A stretch of DNA of 64,000 nucleotides, from positions 62,001 through 126,000 of the forward strand of contig JAUICH010000015.1 in the NCBI GenBank assembly GCA_030427505.1, in the 5' to 3' direction. Shown here one piece after another: positions 18,954 to 29,683 of the stretch. The translations under genes were made by a program, and so were the position numbers. The first letter of the stretch is position 1. The number at the start of each line of letters is the position of its first letter. The DNA comes from Verrucomicrobiia bacterium (GTDB taxonomy: Bacteria; Verrucomicrobiota; Verrucomicrobiia; Verrucomicrobiales; DEV007). A model generated the notes under the pieces. It was not told the DNA's origin, made no database searches, and saw only the letters and a list, made by a program, of their open reading frames with translations.

Positions 18954-20138
18954 GTGAAAGCTATTCTCGCCCTGGAAGACGGCACCGTGTTTGAAGGCAC
19001 GGCATTCGGCGCCGCCACGACGGCCACTGGGGAGTCCTGTTTCAACACTTCCATGACCGGCTATCAGGAAGTGCTGACGGACCCTTCCTATCGCGGCCAG
19101 ATCGTGGCCATGACCTATCCTTTGATCGGAAATTACGGCATCAATGCCCTGGATTCCGAAAGCGACGCCCCGCACGTCCGCGGCTTTGTCATCGAAGAAC
19201 TCTGTGAGATTCCGAGCAGTTGGCGCAGCGAAGAAACGCTGGATGCCTACCTGAAGCGAAATAACATCCCCGGCATCCAGGGGATCGATACCCGCTCTCT
19301 CACGAAACGCCTGCGCACGGCGGGCGCCATGCGGTCCGCGCTGTGCACGGACGGCAGCCTGGACGCGGAAGGCGCGGTAAAGGCCGCCCAGGACAGCGAT
19401 TCCATGCAGGGCGCGGACTTCGTCAAGGAAGTGACCGCTCCGGCCTCCTACCGCTGGGACCCGGAAGACAAATTCAGCGGGGAATGGTCCATCGTGAATT
19501 ACGCGGTGCAGGAGTCGTATTCCGATGGCGCCGCCTCGGGCGACAAGCAGGTCTTTAGGCCCCTACCGGAACCGAAATACCGCATTGTAGCCTACGACTT
19601 GGGCATCAAGCGCAACATCCTCCGCAGTTTGCGGCAGCGTGGCTTCGTCGTGGAAGTGGTCACGGCCAACACCACCGCCGAAGAAGTTCTGGAGATGAAT
19701 CCGGACGGTGTGTTTCTCTCCAACGGACCCGGCGACCCGGGCGCCCTTCCGTATGTCCACAAGGAAGTGGAGAAGTTGATCCCGAAAAAACCCATGTTTG
19801 CCATTTGCCTGGGGCACCAGATGCTGGGCCACGCGATGGGCGGCAAGACCTATAAACTGAAATTCGGTCACCGGGGTGGCAATCAGCCCGTGAAGGATCT
19901 CCGTTCCGGGAAGGTGGCCATCACTTCACAGAACCACGGCTTCGCGGTGGACGCGGATTCCCTGCCGGCTCACGTGGAGGTGACCCACATCAACCTGAAC
20001 GACAATACCGTGGAAGGCCTGCGGCACCGCGACTACCCGGTATTCAGCGTTCAGTACCACCCGGAAGCCGCTCCCGGACCGCATGACGCGAGCTATTTCT
20101 TTGATGAATTCGCCAAACTGATTGATCAAAGCCGCTGA
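18954..20138 (+). CDS. carA: Carbamoyl-phosphate synthase small subunit
   Basis: 394-residue glutaminase subunit supplying ammonia for carbamoyl phosphate (arginine and pyrimidine pathways). GTG start (MKAILALEDGTVFEGTAFG). N-terminal CPSase small domain with FNTSMTGYQEVLTDPSYRGQ, then the class I amidotransferase domain: nucleophile Cys in FAICLGHQMLG and the His/Glu pair in VQYHPEAAPGPHD. The large subunit carB is not in this window. Confidence 0.98.
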   Translation: MKAILALEDGTVFEGTAFGAATTATGESCFNTSMTGYQEVLTDPSYRGQIVAMTYPLIGNYGINALDSESDAPHVRGFVIEELCEIPSSWRSEETLDAYLKRNNIPGIQGIDTRSLTKRLRTAGAMRSALCTDGSLDAEGAVKAAQDSDSMQGADFVKEVTAPASYRWDPEDKFSGEWSIVNYAVQESYSDGAASGDKQVFRPLPEPKYRIVAYDLGIKRNILRSLRQRGFVVEVVTANTTAEEVLEMNPDGVFLSNGPGDPGALPYVHKEVEKLIPKKPMFAICLGHQMLGHAMGGKTYKLKFGHRGGNQPVKDLRSGKVAITSQNHGFAVDADSLPAHVEVTHINLNDNTVEGLRHRDYPVFSVQYHPEAAPGPHDASYFFDEFAKLIDQSR

Positions 20139-20160
20139 ACTTTCTTAATATCTCCCCGTT

Positions 20161-20733
20161 ATGCCCAAATTGACCATTTTTGTGCCCGACCAAGAACCCC
20201 TGAAGGTCGCGTTTGAAGACGAAGCCGAAGTTTCCATCGGGCGCGCCGAGGACAACGATATTGCCGTGGATCACCCCTCCATCTCCAGCCACCATGCCAA
20301 GCTGGTGCTGGGAGCGGGGGGCTATACGCTGGTGGATCTGGATTCCACGAACGGCACCTTTGTAGATGGCGGACTGGCGGACAACACAGTCCTGGGTCAA
20401 GGTGCCAAGATTGTGTTCGGCCAGGTGGATGCCCTCTATGAAACCGAGGAAGCGGCCGCACCCGCTTCCAGCCCCGCGCCTGCCGCCGCCGCCGCGACCC
20501 GGCCAGCGCCCGCCGCCGCGGCTCCCTCCGATGAGGAGATTGTCCGTCCCATGGCGGTCCGCGCGGAAATTTCTTCCACTTCCAACCGTCCGGCCAATTT
20601 CAAGAACCTCTCCCCCATGCCGGCACGGAAGAAAAAAGACGCCGCCGCGCAGTTGATTGCTTTTGTCGGATTCATTGGCGCTTTGGCCTGCATTGCCCTG
20701 ATTGGAGCGGTTCTGACCATGAAGATCTCCTGA
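20161..20733 (+). CDS. FHA-domain membrane protein
   Basis: 190 residues. An N-terminal FHA domain (about 1-95) shows the phosphothreonine-binding pattern: IGRAEDNDIAVDHPSISSHHAKL, then DLDSTNGTFVDG. A Pro/Ala linker (about 100-125) leads to a C-terminal membrane helix (about 165-187, LIAFVGFIGALACIALIGAVL). This tail-anchored layout puts the FHA domain in the cytoplasm. It follows carA by 22 bp and may be co-transcribed. Its phosphorylated partner is unknown. Confidence 0.85.
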   Translation: MPKLTIFVPDQEPLKVAFEDEAEVSIGRAEDNDIAVDHPSISSHHAKLVLGAGGYTLVDLDSTNGTFVDGGLADNTVLGQGAKIVFGQVDALYETEEAAAPASSPAPAAAAATRPAPAAAAPSDEEIVRPMAVRAEISSTSNRPANFKNLSPMPARKKKDAAAQLIAFVGFIGALACIALIGAVLTMKIS

Positions 20734-20864
20734 CAGCGGGGAAACCGGCTTTATCGCCGCGAGTCATTCCGTCCCGATTTCGTTTGAATTGGCCCGAAGG
20801 CTAGTTCTTCTTTGCCGCTGGCCCGGCTCCGCCTTCCATTGAGATCCCGAATCGGTCTGGATGA

Positions 20865-22184
<1,320 letters not shown>

Positions 22185-22250
22185 GTAAAGGCGTCCGGCC
22201 TTTTCGCAGTGGCGTTATCTCGACGCTTACGCAAAAAGGAAAACAAGCCC

Positions 22251-22964
22251 ATGGCAGCCCCTCTCCAGACCGTCCCCAAGCACATTGCCGTGATCATGGA
22301 CGGCAATGGCCGCTGGGCCCGCGAACGCGGCCTGCCACGGCGGGAAGGCCACCGTGCCGGGGCGGAATCCGTCCGCGAATGCGTGGAAGCCTGCGAAGAA
22401 ATCGGAGTCGAATTTCTGACCCTGTATGCCTTTTCCTCGGAGAATTGGAACCGTCCTCAGAAGGAAATTGATGCGTTAATGCGCCTTTTGGAAAGTTTTC
22501 TACGGGAAAAAACCCCTGAAATTCACGAACGAAACGTGCGTCTTCAGGCTATCGGCCAGCTCAACCGCCTGCCGGACAGTTGCCAGAAACAACTCCATAA
22601 GGCCATCGAGCAGACCGCAGAGAATACGGGACTTACGCTGATTCTGGCCCTCAGTTACGGTGCGCGGGAAGAGATCGTGGACGGCGTGAAAAGCATCCTC
22701 CGCAATCTGGAAGAGGGCCACTTGGACAAGGCCATGATCACGCCAGAACTCTTTGGCAAACACCTCTACACAAGGTATTATCCCGACCCGGACCTTCTCA
22801 TCCGTACCTCGGGCGAGATGCGTCTCTCCAATTTTCTTCTTTGGCAAGTCAGTTACGCAGAGTTTTACATCACCAAGAAATTTTGGCCTGATTTCCGAAA
22901 AGAGGACCTGCACGCTGCCGTCGAAGAGTATTCTCGCCGTCAGCGACGCTATGGAGGACTGTAG
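22251..22964 (+). CDS. uppS: Undecaprenyl diphosphate synthase (cis-prenyltransferase)
   Basis: 237 residues from the ATG at 22251, chosen because it follows AAAAGGAAA and begins just before HIAVIMDGNGRWA. An in-frame GTG at 22209 would add 14 residues. It builds the C55 lipid carrier for peptidoglycan and surface polysaccharides. Family marks: catalytic Asp in MDGNGRWA, YAFSSENWNRP, and the C-terminal DLLIRTSGEMRLSNFLLWQ. It is followed 29 bp later by the NtrC-type gene. Confidence 0.96.
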   Translation: MAAPLQTVPKHIAVIMDGNGRWARERGLPRREGHRAGAESVRECVEACEEIGVEFLTLYAFSSENWNRPQKEIDALMRLLESFLREKTPEIHERNVRLQAIGQLNRLPDSCQKQLHKAIEQTAENTGLTLILALSYGAREEIVDGVKSILRNLEEGHLDKAMITPELFGKHLYTRYYPDPDLLIRTSGEMRLSNFLLWQVSYAEFYITKKFWPDFRKEDLHAAVEEYSRRQRRYGGL

Positions 22965-22993
22965 AGAGTCCGGCGCTGTATTCCCTCCCCTAA

Positions 22994-24487
22994 ATGACAT
23001 CTCCCAACAAACAGACGGTAGTCGTTGCTGACCCCGACTCGGACTTTTTGGCGTGGGTGGAAAAGCATCTCGCCGCCCCCAGCATCGAGATCCTGACCAC
23101 CAGCCGGAGCGACGAGGCTCTGTCGCTTTTCGAAAAGAAGCAGCCGGACGTACTCGTGTCGGAAATCCGGATCGCTCCTATTGACGGTCTGGAACTGTTG
23201 AAGCGCGTCCGCTCCAATCACCCGAATGCCGTGGTCCTGCTGAACACGGCTTTCCCCTCGACGAATGCCGTGATCGAGGCCACCCGCCTGGGCGCCTATG
23301 ACGTGCTGCGCAAGGAGTCGATGAACTTCGACCTCCGGCCCACCACGGAGGCCGCCCTCCAGGCCGCCGAGCAGATCAAGCGGGCCACGGTCTTGACCGA
23401 CCGGGAAAAGGGCAAGGAACGCCCGCCGAACCGCGACCTCATTGTGGGCGGCTCTCCCGCCATGCAGGACGTCTATAAGCTGATCGGCCGCGTGGCGCGC
23501 TCGGATGTGCCCGTCCTCATCACCGGGGAAAGTGGCAGCGGGAAAGAAGTCGTGGCCAACGCGGTGCACAAGTACAGCCAGCGGGCCAACGCGGACTACG
23601 TGGCCATCAACTGCGCGGCCATTCCCGGCAATCTCCTGGAAAGCGAACTCTTCGGACACGAAAAAGGCGCTTTCACCGGAGCCATCGCTCAGCGCATGGG
23701 CCGCTTCGAACAGTGCGACGGCGGCACTCTCTTCCTCGATGAAATCGGTGAGATGCCGCTGGAGGTGCAAAGCAAGCTGCTGCGCGTGCTGCAGTCCGGA
23801 GAATTTTCCCGGGTGGGCGGAAACCAGACGCAGCGCTCCAGCGTCCGCATCCTGGCCGCCACGAATAAGAACCTGGAAGACGAAGTGGTGCACAACCGCT
23901 TCCGGGAAGACCTCTTTTACCGCCTGAACGTGGTGCGCATCCACATTCCGCCACTGCGTCAGCGGCGGGAAGACATCCGGCTGCTGGCCGAGTTCTTCCT
24001 CCAACGCATTTCGGACAACGCCATGGGCCGGAAGGTCCGCCTTTCAGACGACGCCCACGAGATTCTGGAGGAATACGACTGGCCGGGCAACGTGCGGGAA
24101 CTGGAAAACACCATTCAGCGCGCCTGCGTGCTGGCCACCGGAAACGTGCTGCTGGCCAAGGACCTGCCGCTGGGACAATCCCCCCGCCGTTCTCCGGCGA
24201 AGGGAGCATCCAAGGAGGAGTCTTCTCAAGCAAGAGACGGCGCCTCACCCGCCGCGTCCTTGGAACAGGCTCTCGCCTCCGTCTATACGGCAGCAAAGAA
24301 AGGCGCGGGCACCGGTGGCGTCCTGTCTTGGGTGGAACGGCAACTGATCCGGCTGGCGATGGACGACTGTGGAGACAGCCAGGTCAAAGCCTCCAAGCAA
24401 CTCGGCATGACCCGCGCCACCCTGCGCAAGCGCCTCGAACAATTCGAGCTGGAAGAAGAAAAAGCAGAAGCGACCCAGGACGCCTGA
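22994..24487 (+). CDS. Sigma-54-dependent NtrC-family regulator with altered receiver
   Basis: 497 residues. The N-terminal receiver-like domain (1-125) keeps the acidic pocket (VADPD) and Lys107 but has Glu57 (LVSEIRI) where the phospho-acceptor Asp is expected. The AAA+ domain (about 150-390) has Walker A GESGSGKE (178-185) and the sigma-54 contact loop GAFTGA (225-230). A Fis-type helix-turn-helix ends the protein (VKASKQLGMTRATLRKRLEQF). It should activate RpoN promoters; the Glu may mimic constant phosphorylation. No histidine kinase gene is beside it. Confidence 0.9.
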   Translation: MTSPNKQTVVVADPDSDFLAWVEKHLAAPSIEILTTSRSDEALSLFEKKQPDVLVSEIRIAPIDGLELLKRVRSNHPNAVVLLNTAFPSTNAVIEATRLGAYDVLRKESMNFDLRPTTEAALQAAEQIKRATVLTDREKGKERPPNRDLIVGGSPAMQDVYKLIGRVARSDVPVLITGESGSGKEVVANAVHKYSQRANADYVAINCAAIPGNLLESELFGHEKGAFTGAIAQRMGRFEQCDGGTLFLDEIGEMPLEVQSKLLRVLQSGEFSRVGGNQTQRSSVRILAATNKNLEDEVVHNRFREDLFYRLNVVRIHIPPLRQRREDIRLLAEFFLQRISDNAMGRKVRLSDDAHEILEEYDWPGNVRELENTIQRACVLATGNVLLAKDLPLGQSPRRSPAKGASKEESSQARDGASPAASLEQALASVYTAAKKGAGTGGVLSWVERQLIRLAMDDCGDSQVKASKQLGMTRATLRKRLEQFELEEEKAEATQDA

Positions 24488-24546
24488 AAAACACACGTCC
24501 CCGCCCAGCTGCTCCGTGAAGAACGGATCTTCTCCCAGCGATTGCC

Positions 24547-27500
24547 ATGACTCCGGCAATCCTCCAGTCCTCTTTGGCTCCGGCTGAGCTGATTGACCGG
24601 CTCAGCGCGTCAGCGCGCGTACGGGAGAAACTGGCACTCCTTTCCGGCGGGGTCCCGGAGAACCCGGTGGTTTTCGGGCATGTAGCCGGGGCCGGACAGG
24701 CGTTCTACACCGCCGCCCTCTGCCGGGCGCTCATGGAGAGCCAGCCTTCCCGGCGCGTCTGGCTGGCCTGTCCCAATGTCAAAGTTCAGGAGCTGATCCA
24801 CGCGGAGCTGGATGTCTGGGGTGTGGAGTCCCGCCTGCTGCCGGAAGAAGATTTTCCGGATTTGGAAGGTGCCCTGCCCGACCCCGAATCGGCGGCGGAG
24901 CGCCTGGCGGTACTCCAGGCTCTGGAAGATCCTTCAGAAAAGGGAGAAATCGTGGCGCTCTGCGAGTCGAGTTTTGGCGACTCGGCCCCGAAGCCAGGTT
25001 CGCTAAGAAAACAAACGCTCACTTTATCCACGGGCGACCAACTGAACCTCGCGGAACTTTCCAAACGGCTCACCAAGGCGGGATTCGAAAAGGCGGCCCA
25101 AGTCTATCAACGCGGACAGTTCGCGGTCCGGGGGGGCATACTGGACGTCTTCGCCTGGCAGAGCAGCGCGCCCGTAAGGATCGAACTTTTCGACGAAGAC
25201 ATCGAGTCCATCCGCGAATTCAACGTGGACGACCAGGTGTCCTTCAATCGCCTGGAAACCTGCGAACTGCTCCTGGAAGCCGAACCCACCGGCACGGGCA
25301 CGGGCAAAGTGGCGGACTACGTGGGAAGCGAGGACTTCATCGTGGGGATTGAGTGCGAGCCCGCGAGCGCACGGGTATTGGTTCTTTCCGGACCCGATCC
25401 CTTCACGGAAAACGAAACGGCGGAAGAAGACGACTCGGGCGGGTGCTTCGACAATCCCCTCGGCACCTTCGACGCGGGCGACTTCATCCTTCAGCAAACC
25501 CGGCGGGACTCTTTCATTCGCCAAGTCAATGAGTGGAGCACGGCGGGCTGGCTGGTCAGCATGGGCTTCAACTCAGAGGGGGAAGTCGAACGCTTCGCCG
25601 AACTGGTGGATTCTCAATCGATCGCTGACGGGGTCTTGATTCCCTTGATTGGCCAGATCAACCGGGGGTTTACCGTGCCGGACGCGCGCCTGGCCGTTCT
25701 GTCCGACGCGGAGATCTTTGGCCGTTATCAGCACCAGCGCGCCCGGCGCATCCTGAAGCGGGAGCGCCAGCGCCGCATGGGCCGCGCCCCGGCGGACCTG
25801 AAAGAATACCAGGAGAGCGACCGAGTGGTACACGCTGACTACGGCATCGGCATCTTCCGAGGCATCGTGGAAAAACGGGCGTCCGCGGATGCCGAGCCAC
25901 AGGAGATGCTGGAGCTGGAATACGCGGAGGAGTCCCGGCTCTTCGTCCCTCTGGATCAGGCTCACCTGGTGTCCCGCTACGTGGGGGTGGGCAAAAAAGC
26001 GCCCAAGCTGGACAAGTTGGGCGGTACCCGCTGGGGCCGGACGAAGAAGCAGGCGGAACGCTCCATTCTGGACTACGCCGCCCAGCTCCTGTCCGTCCAG
26101 GCGGAGCGGCAGACGGACCGGGGCGTCGTCCACGAACCGGACAGCAAATGGCAGTGGGAATTCGAGAACTCCTTTCTCTACAAAGAAACGCCGGATCAGA
26201 TCTCCGCCATCGAAGACACCAAGCTGGACATGGAATCCACCCGCCCCATGGACCGGCTCATCTGCGGGGACGTGGGCTTTGGCAAGACGGAGGTGGCCAT
26301 CCGCGCGGCCTTCAAGGCGGTCATGAGCGGTTTCCAGGTGGCGGTGCTGACTCCCACCACGGTGCTGGCCCAGCAGCATTTCCAGACTTTCCGGGAACGG
26401 ATGTCGGAATACCCGGTCACCATCGACATGCTGAGCCGCTACCGGTCCGCCGCCGAGCAGCGAAAGACGGTCCAGAGCCTGTCCACGGGTAATGTGGATA
26501 TCGTAGTCGGCACCCACCGCCTGATTTCCAAGGACATTGTTTTCAAGCGCCTGGGCCTGGTGGTGGTGGATGAGGAGCAACGCTTCGGCGTGAAGCACAA
26601 GGAACGCTTCAAGGAACTCTTCCGCATGGTGGATGTGCTGACCCTGAGCGCCACGCCCATTCCGCGCACGCTCTACCTGTCCCTGATGGGGGCGCGGGAT
26701 ATGTCCACCATCGAAACGCCGCCCCCCAACCGCATTCCCGTGAAGACCACGGTGTGCGGGTATGACGAACGGGTCATCCGTTCCGCCATCGACCGGGAGC
26801 TGAAACGGCAGGGGCAGGTCTTTTTCCTGCACAACCGCGTGAAAACCATCGAGGGCATCAAGCGCAAGATCGAGACCCTCTGCCCGGGCGCGCGGGTCGG
26901 GATCGGCCACGGCCAGATGGACGAGGACACGCTGGAAGAGGTGATGACCCGCTTCATCAACGCCGAGCTGGACGTGCTGGTCTGCACCACCATCATCGAA
27001 AGCGGGGTGGACATCCCCAACGCCAACACCATCATCATCGACCGCGCGGACCGCTTCGGGCTGGCGGATCTCTACCAGTTGCGGGGGCGGGTGGGCCGCG
27101 CGGACCAGCGGGCCTATGCCATCCTGATGCTGCCCCGGGACATGATGACCGTGGGCGACGCCCGCAAACGCATTAACGCCATCAAACAATACGGCTCCCT
27201 GGGCGCGGGGTTCAAAATCGCCATGCGCGACCTGGAGATACGCGGCGCCGGTAACCTGCTGGGCACCCAGCAGAGCGGTCACATTGCTGCGGTGGGCTTC
27301 GACCTTTATTGCCAGTTGCTCAAACAATCCGTCGCCCGGCTGAAAGGCGAAACCGTGGGCCAGCGGGTGGATCTACCTTTTCATGTGGACTTCCTGGTTA
27401 CCAACGAGGCCGCTTTCCTGGACGGCCCGTCCCGTTCCGTTCCGGCCTATATTCCCGCCCTTTACATGCCGGAGGCTTCCCTGCGAATTACCGCTTACCG

Positions 27501-27786
27501 GCACGTCGCGGAAGCCACTTCGCTGAAAGAGTTACGAAAACTGGGCACCCAGTGGATAGACCGTTTCGGACGGCACCCCGAGCCCGTGCGGAATCTTCTC
27601 ATATGCGCGGAAATGAAGATCAGAGCCGCGAATCACGGAATTTCCTCTTTCGAGATCAAAGAAAATAAGCTAATGCTCACAAAGCGGGGCAAGTATCTGC
27701 AAATTAACGGGCGCTTTCCTCGTCTCACCCGTAAAACCGAATCCGAAAAGCTCCGTGAAGCCCTGGAGCTGCTGAAGATCCTTTAG
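24547..27786 (+). CDS. mfd: Transcription-repair coupling factor
   Basis: 1079 residues; translocase that removes stalled RNA polymerase and recruits UvrA. Order: UvrB-homology N-terminal module (1-330), the CarD-like RNA polymerase interaction domain (SDRVVHADYGIGIFRGI, about 420-490), the RecG-like helicase core with Walker A GDVGFGKTEVAIRAAF near residue 578 and DEEQ box VVDEEQRFGVKHKE, and a C-terminal regulatory domain. A little shorter than the E. coli protein but complete. A 13-bp gap separates it from the SurA-like gene. Confidence 0.97.
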   Translation: MTPAILQSSLAPAELIDRLSASARVREKLALLSGGVPENPVVFGHVAGAGQAFYTAALCRALMESQPSRRVWLACPNVKVQELIHAELDVWGVESRLLPEEDFPDLEGALPDPESAAERLAVLQALEDPSEKGEIVALCESSFGDSAPKPGSLRKQTLTLSTGDQLNLAELSKRLTKAGFEKAAQVYQRGQFAVRGGILDVFAWQSSAPVRIELFDEDIESIREFNVDDQVSFNRLETCELLLEAEPTGTGTGKVADYVGSEDFIVGIECEPASARVLVLSGPDPFTENETAEEDDSGGCFDNPLGTFDAGDFILQQTRRDSFIRQVNEWSTAGWLVSMGFNSEGEVERFAELVDSQSIADGVLIPLIGQINRGFTVPDARLAVLSDAEIFGRYQHQRARRILKRERQRRMGRAPADLKEYQESDRVVHADYGIGIFRGIVEKRASADAEPQEMLELEYAEESRLFVPLDQAHLVSRYVGVGKKAPKLDKLGGTRWGRTKKQAERSILDYAAQLLSVQAERQTDRGVVHEPDSKWQWEFENSFLYKETPDQISAIEDTKLDMESTRPMDRLICGDVGFGKTEVAIRAAFKAVMSGFQVAVLTPTTVLAQQHFQTFRERMSEYPVTIDMLSRYRSAAEQRKTVQSLSTGNVDIVVGTHRLISKDIVFKRLGLVVVDEEQRFGVKHKERFKELFRMVDVLTLSATPIPRTLYLSLMGARDMSTIETPPPNRIPVKTTVCGYDERVIRSAIDRELKRQGQVFFLHNRVKTIEGIKRKIETLCPGARVGIGHGQMDEDTLEEVMTRFINAELDVLVCTTIIESGVDIPNANTIIIDRADRFGLADLYQLRGRVGRADQRAYAILMLPRDMMTVGDARKRINAIKQYGSLGAGFKIAMRDLEIRGAGNLLGTQQSGHIAAVGFDLYCQLLKQSVARLKGETVGQRVDLPFHVDFLVTNEAAFLDGPSRSVPAYIPALYMPEASLRITAYRHVAEATSLKELRKLGTQWIDRFGRHPEPVRNLLICAEMKIRAANHGISSFEIKENKLMLTKRGKYLQINGRFPRLTRKTESEKLREALELLKIL

Positions 27787-27799
27787 TTACGATTCCGTC

Positions 27800-28813
27800 A
27801 TGAAGAGACTGATTCAACCCTTACTAGCCGCCGCCTTTTTCTGCGCTGTCTCCACTGCTCCCGCCGCCGATGAAGTGGCGAGCATCGCCGCGGTGGTAAA
27901 CGGAGAGGTCATCACCACTACCGAAAGGGACTCCGCCGTGCAGACCCAGATCCGGTTGCTGGTCCTGGAGAATCCGAACATGACCCAGGAAGAGGCCAAC
28001 AGCAAGATGGCGGAACTCAAACAGAAGGCTCTGGATGACCTGATCGACCGGAAGCTCATCATTGCCAGCTTTAAGGAAAAGGGAGGCACGATCCGCGCGC
28101 AATACATCGACCAGGCCATCGACCGCTTCGTCGAGCAGCGCTTCGACGGCAACAAGGAAGATTTCATGGCTGAATTGAAGAGCTCCGGCCTGACCTTTCC
28201 GCAGTTCCGGTCTATTCAGGAAGAACAGATCATCATCCAGGCGCTGCGTTCCCAAAACTCCGGTCCCAAGGAAATCATCAATACCCCCCGGGAGCGCCAG
28301 GAGTACTACAATGAGAACAAGGGAGTTTTCGAAGAAGAGGCCTACGTGAAACTGCGGATGATTTCCATTCCCATGCAGTCCAATGATGGGCCTTCCTCCG
28401 AACCGGCTCAAAAACAACTGGTGGAGGAAATTCGCCGCCAACTGGTGGAAGGCGCGGACTTCGCCACCATGGCGCAGACCTACTCCCAGGACAGCTTTGC
28501 TTCAGACGGAGGCAGCGTGGGCACCATCGGCAGCGGAACGCTCAACAAGACGCTGACGGAGATCGCCTTTGGCCTGAAGCCCCGCCAAGTCAGCGAGATC
28601 ATCGAGGACGGCACCTACTACCGCCTCCTTTATGTGGATGCGCGCCAGGGCGGCAAAGCACAACCTTTTGCTGAAGTGGAAAGCGTGATCGACAAATTGC
28701 TGAAGCAGGAAAAGCGCAAGCAGGCCGTCGACCAGTGGCTCAACAAGCTCCGCCAGGACGCCAACATTAAGGTCTTCGGCGAAACGCAGGCTTCTTCCAT
28801 CTCGCAGCGCTAG
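27800..28813 (+). CDS. SurA-like periplasmic peptidyl-prolyl isomerase
   Basis: 337 residues. Signal peptide MKRLIQPLLAAAFFCAVSTAPAA. A SurA-N-like helical chaperone domain (about 25-175, AAVVNGEVITTTERD) precedes one parvulin-type rotamase domain (about 185-285: YSQDSFASDGGSVGTIGSGTL, then YYRLLYVDARQGG). Expected to help fold outer-membrane proteins. One rotamase domain rather than the two of E. coli SurA. The TAG stop codon lies inside the left end of the MITE-like element, so the insertion may have set or trimmed the C-terminus. Confidence 0.88.
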   Translation: MKRLIQPLLAAAFFCAVSTAPAADEVASIAAVVNGEVITTTERDSAVQTQIRLLVLENPNMTQEEANSKMAELKQKALDDLIDRKLIIASFKEKGGTIRAQYIDQAIDRFVEQRFDGNKEDFMAELKSSGLTFPQFRSIQEEQIIIQALRSQNSGPKEIINTPRERQEYYNENKGVFEEEAYVKLRMISIPMQSNDGPSSEPAQKQLVEEIRRQLVEGADFATMAQTYSQDSFASDGGSVGTIGSGTLNKTLTEIAFGLKPRQVSEIIEDGTYYRLLYVDARQGGKAQPFAEVESVIDKLLKQEKRKQAVDQWLNKLRQDANIKVFGETQASSISQR

Positions 28814-29027
28814 TGCGGTGATTGCGAAATAGGTGGACGAAATTCGCGAGGATGCTTTTTCAAATTCAAGGCGCGAGGAGGGAGTTGAGCATACTCAACG
28901 ACTGATCGAGCCACGCGGAAATTGGAAAAGAAGACCGCGATTATCAAAATATCCGAGCGAAGCGAGCCAATTTCCGGCTCTAAAGCTTAATTGATTTCGT
29001 CTAGATATTTCGCAATCACCACACTAG
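28810..29027. mobile_element. MITE-like element with about 35-bp terminal inverted repeats
   Basis: Left end CTAGTGCGGTGATTGCGAAA and onward matches the reverse complement of the right end (CTAGTGTGGTGATTGCGAAA and onward) over about 35 bp with few mismatches, continuing through GACGAAAT on both sides. Both ends finish in CTAG, a possible target duplication. The 218-bp interior has no gene but further stems: TTGAG-CAT-ACTCAA and GGAAATTGG with CCAATTTCC. It has no transposase, so it would be moved in trans. Confidence 0.75.
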
Positions 29028-29037
29028 GCGTGCGGAC

Positions 29038-29064
29038 ACTCCAACGGCACTCCGTTGGGGTTTT
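29038..29064 (+). terminator. Terminator after the isomerase gene and MITE
   Basis: CCAACGG (29041-29047) pairs with CCGTTGG (29052-29058) around CACT, extended by three outer pairs, and is followed by TTTT. It probably once closed the isomerase unit and is now separated from it by the inserted element. The following 145 bp before the MOSC gene hold no clear feature. Confidence 0.6.
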
Positions 29065-29209
29065 CCGGTTGGGGGCGCTTGCCTTGGTTTCGCTCCTTCA
29101 AATGCCGGCCTGGGCGTGACCAGAGCCCGGTGCTGTGGTAGGGTAATCCTCCGGCTCGCTTCGGGTCCGTTTCGGGAACGCGAAGGGTCGCCGGGAAGAG
29201 GTTCCCGAC

Positions 29210-29683
29210 ATGCGCGTCCGTCATCTCTATATATCCCCCGACCACAATTTCTTCGGCCACCACGGGCAGCCTGCCGGCACCACGCCGATGCGGGAAGTGG
29301 ACGCAGTGGAATGCCTGGCGGGCCGGGGCATCCGGGGCGACCGCTTCTTTGACTACAAGGAGGACTACAAGGGCCAGATCACCTTTTTCGACTACCGGGT
29401 TTACGAGGAACTTTGCGAACGGTTTCAGGTTCACGACAAGCAACCGGATGTGTTCCGCCGAAACGTGATCCTGGAGGATACGGACCTGAACGCTCTGATT
29501 GGCAAGGAGTTCGAACTCCAAGGCATCCGCTTTCTCGGCACTCAGGAGTGTCGCCCCTGCTACTGGATGGATCAGGCCTTTGGCCCCGGAGCGGAGGAAG
29601 CCCTGAAAGGCCATGGCGGCCTGCGGGCCAAAATCCTGAGCAACGGCACTCTGCATTCACAACCTCAGTTCCAGGCGGCATGA
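29210..29683 (+). CDS. MOSC-domain protein
   Basis: 157 residues forming one MOSC beta-barrel, a fold used to carry sulfur or molybdenum cofactor. Typical text: VECLAGRGIRGDRFFDY, FRRNVILEDTDLNALIGKEFELQGIRFLGTQECRPCYWMDQAF with two Cys, and ALKGHGGLRAKILSNG. No signal peptide. The stop overlaps the start of mobA as ATGA, so the two are translationally coupled. Its neighbours support a role in molybdenum cofactor use. Confidence 0.9.
   Translation: MRVRHLYISPDHNFFGHHGQPAGTTPMREVDAVECLAGRGIRGDRFFDYKEDYKGQITFFDYRVYEELCERFQVHDKQPDVFRRNVILEDTDLNALIGKEFELQGIRFLGTQECRPCYWMDQAFGPGAEEALKGHGGLRAKILSNGTLHSQPQFQAA

Noticed and set aside
25573-27327. Long open frame on the minus strand inside mfd
   Set aside because: It is the antisense shadow of a GC-rich gene with strong codon bias; its protein has no recognisable domain, while mfd on the other strand is complete.
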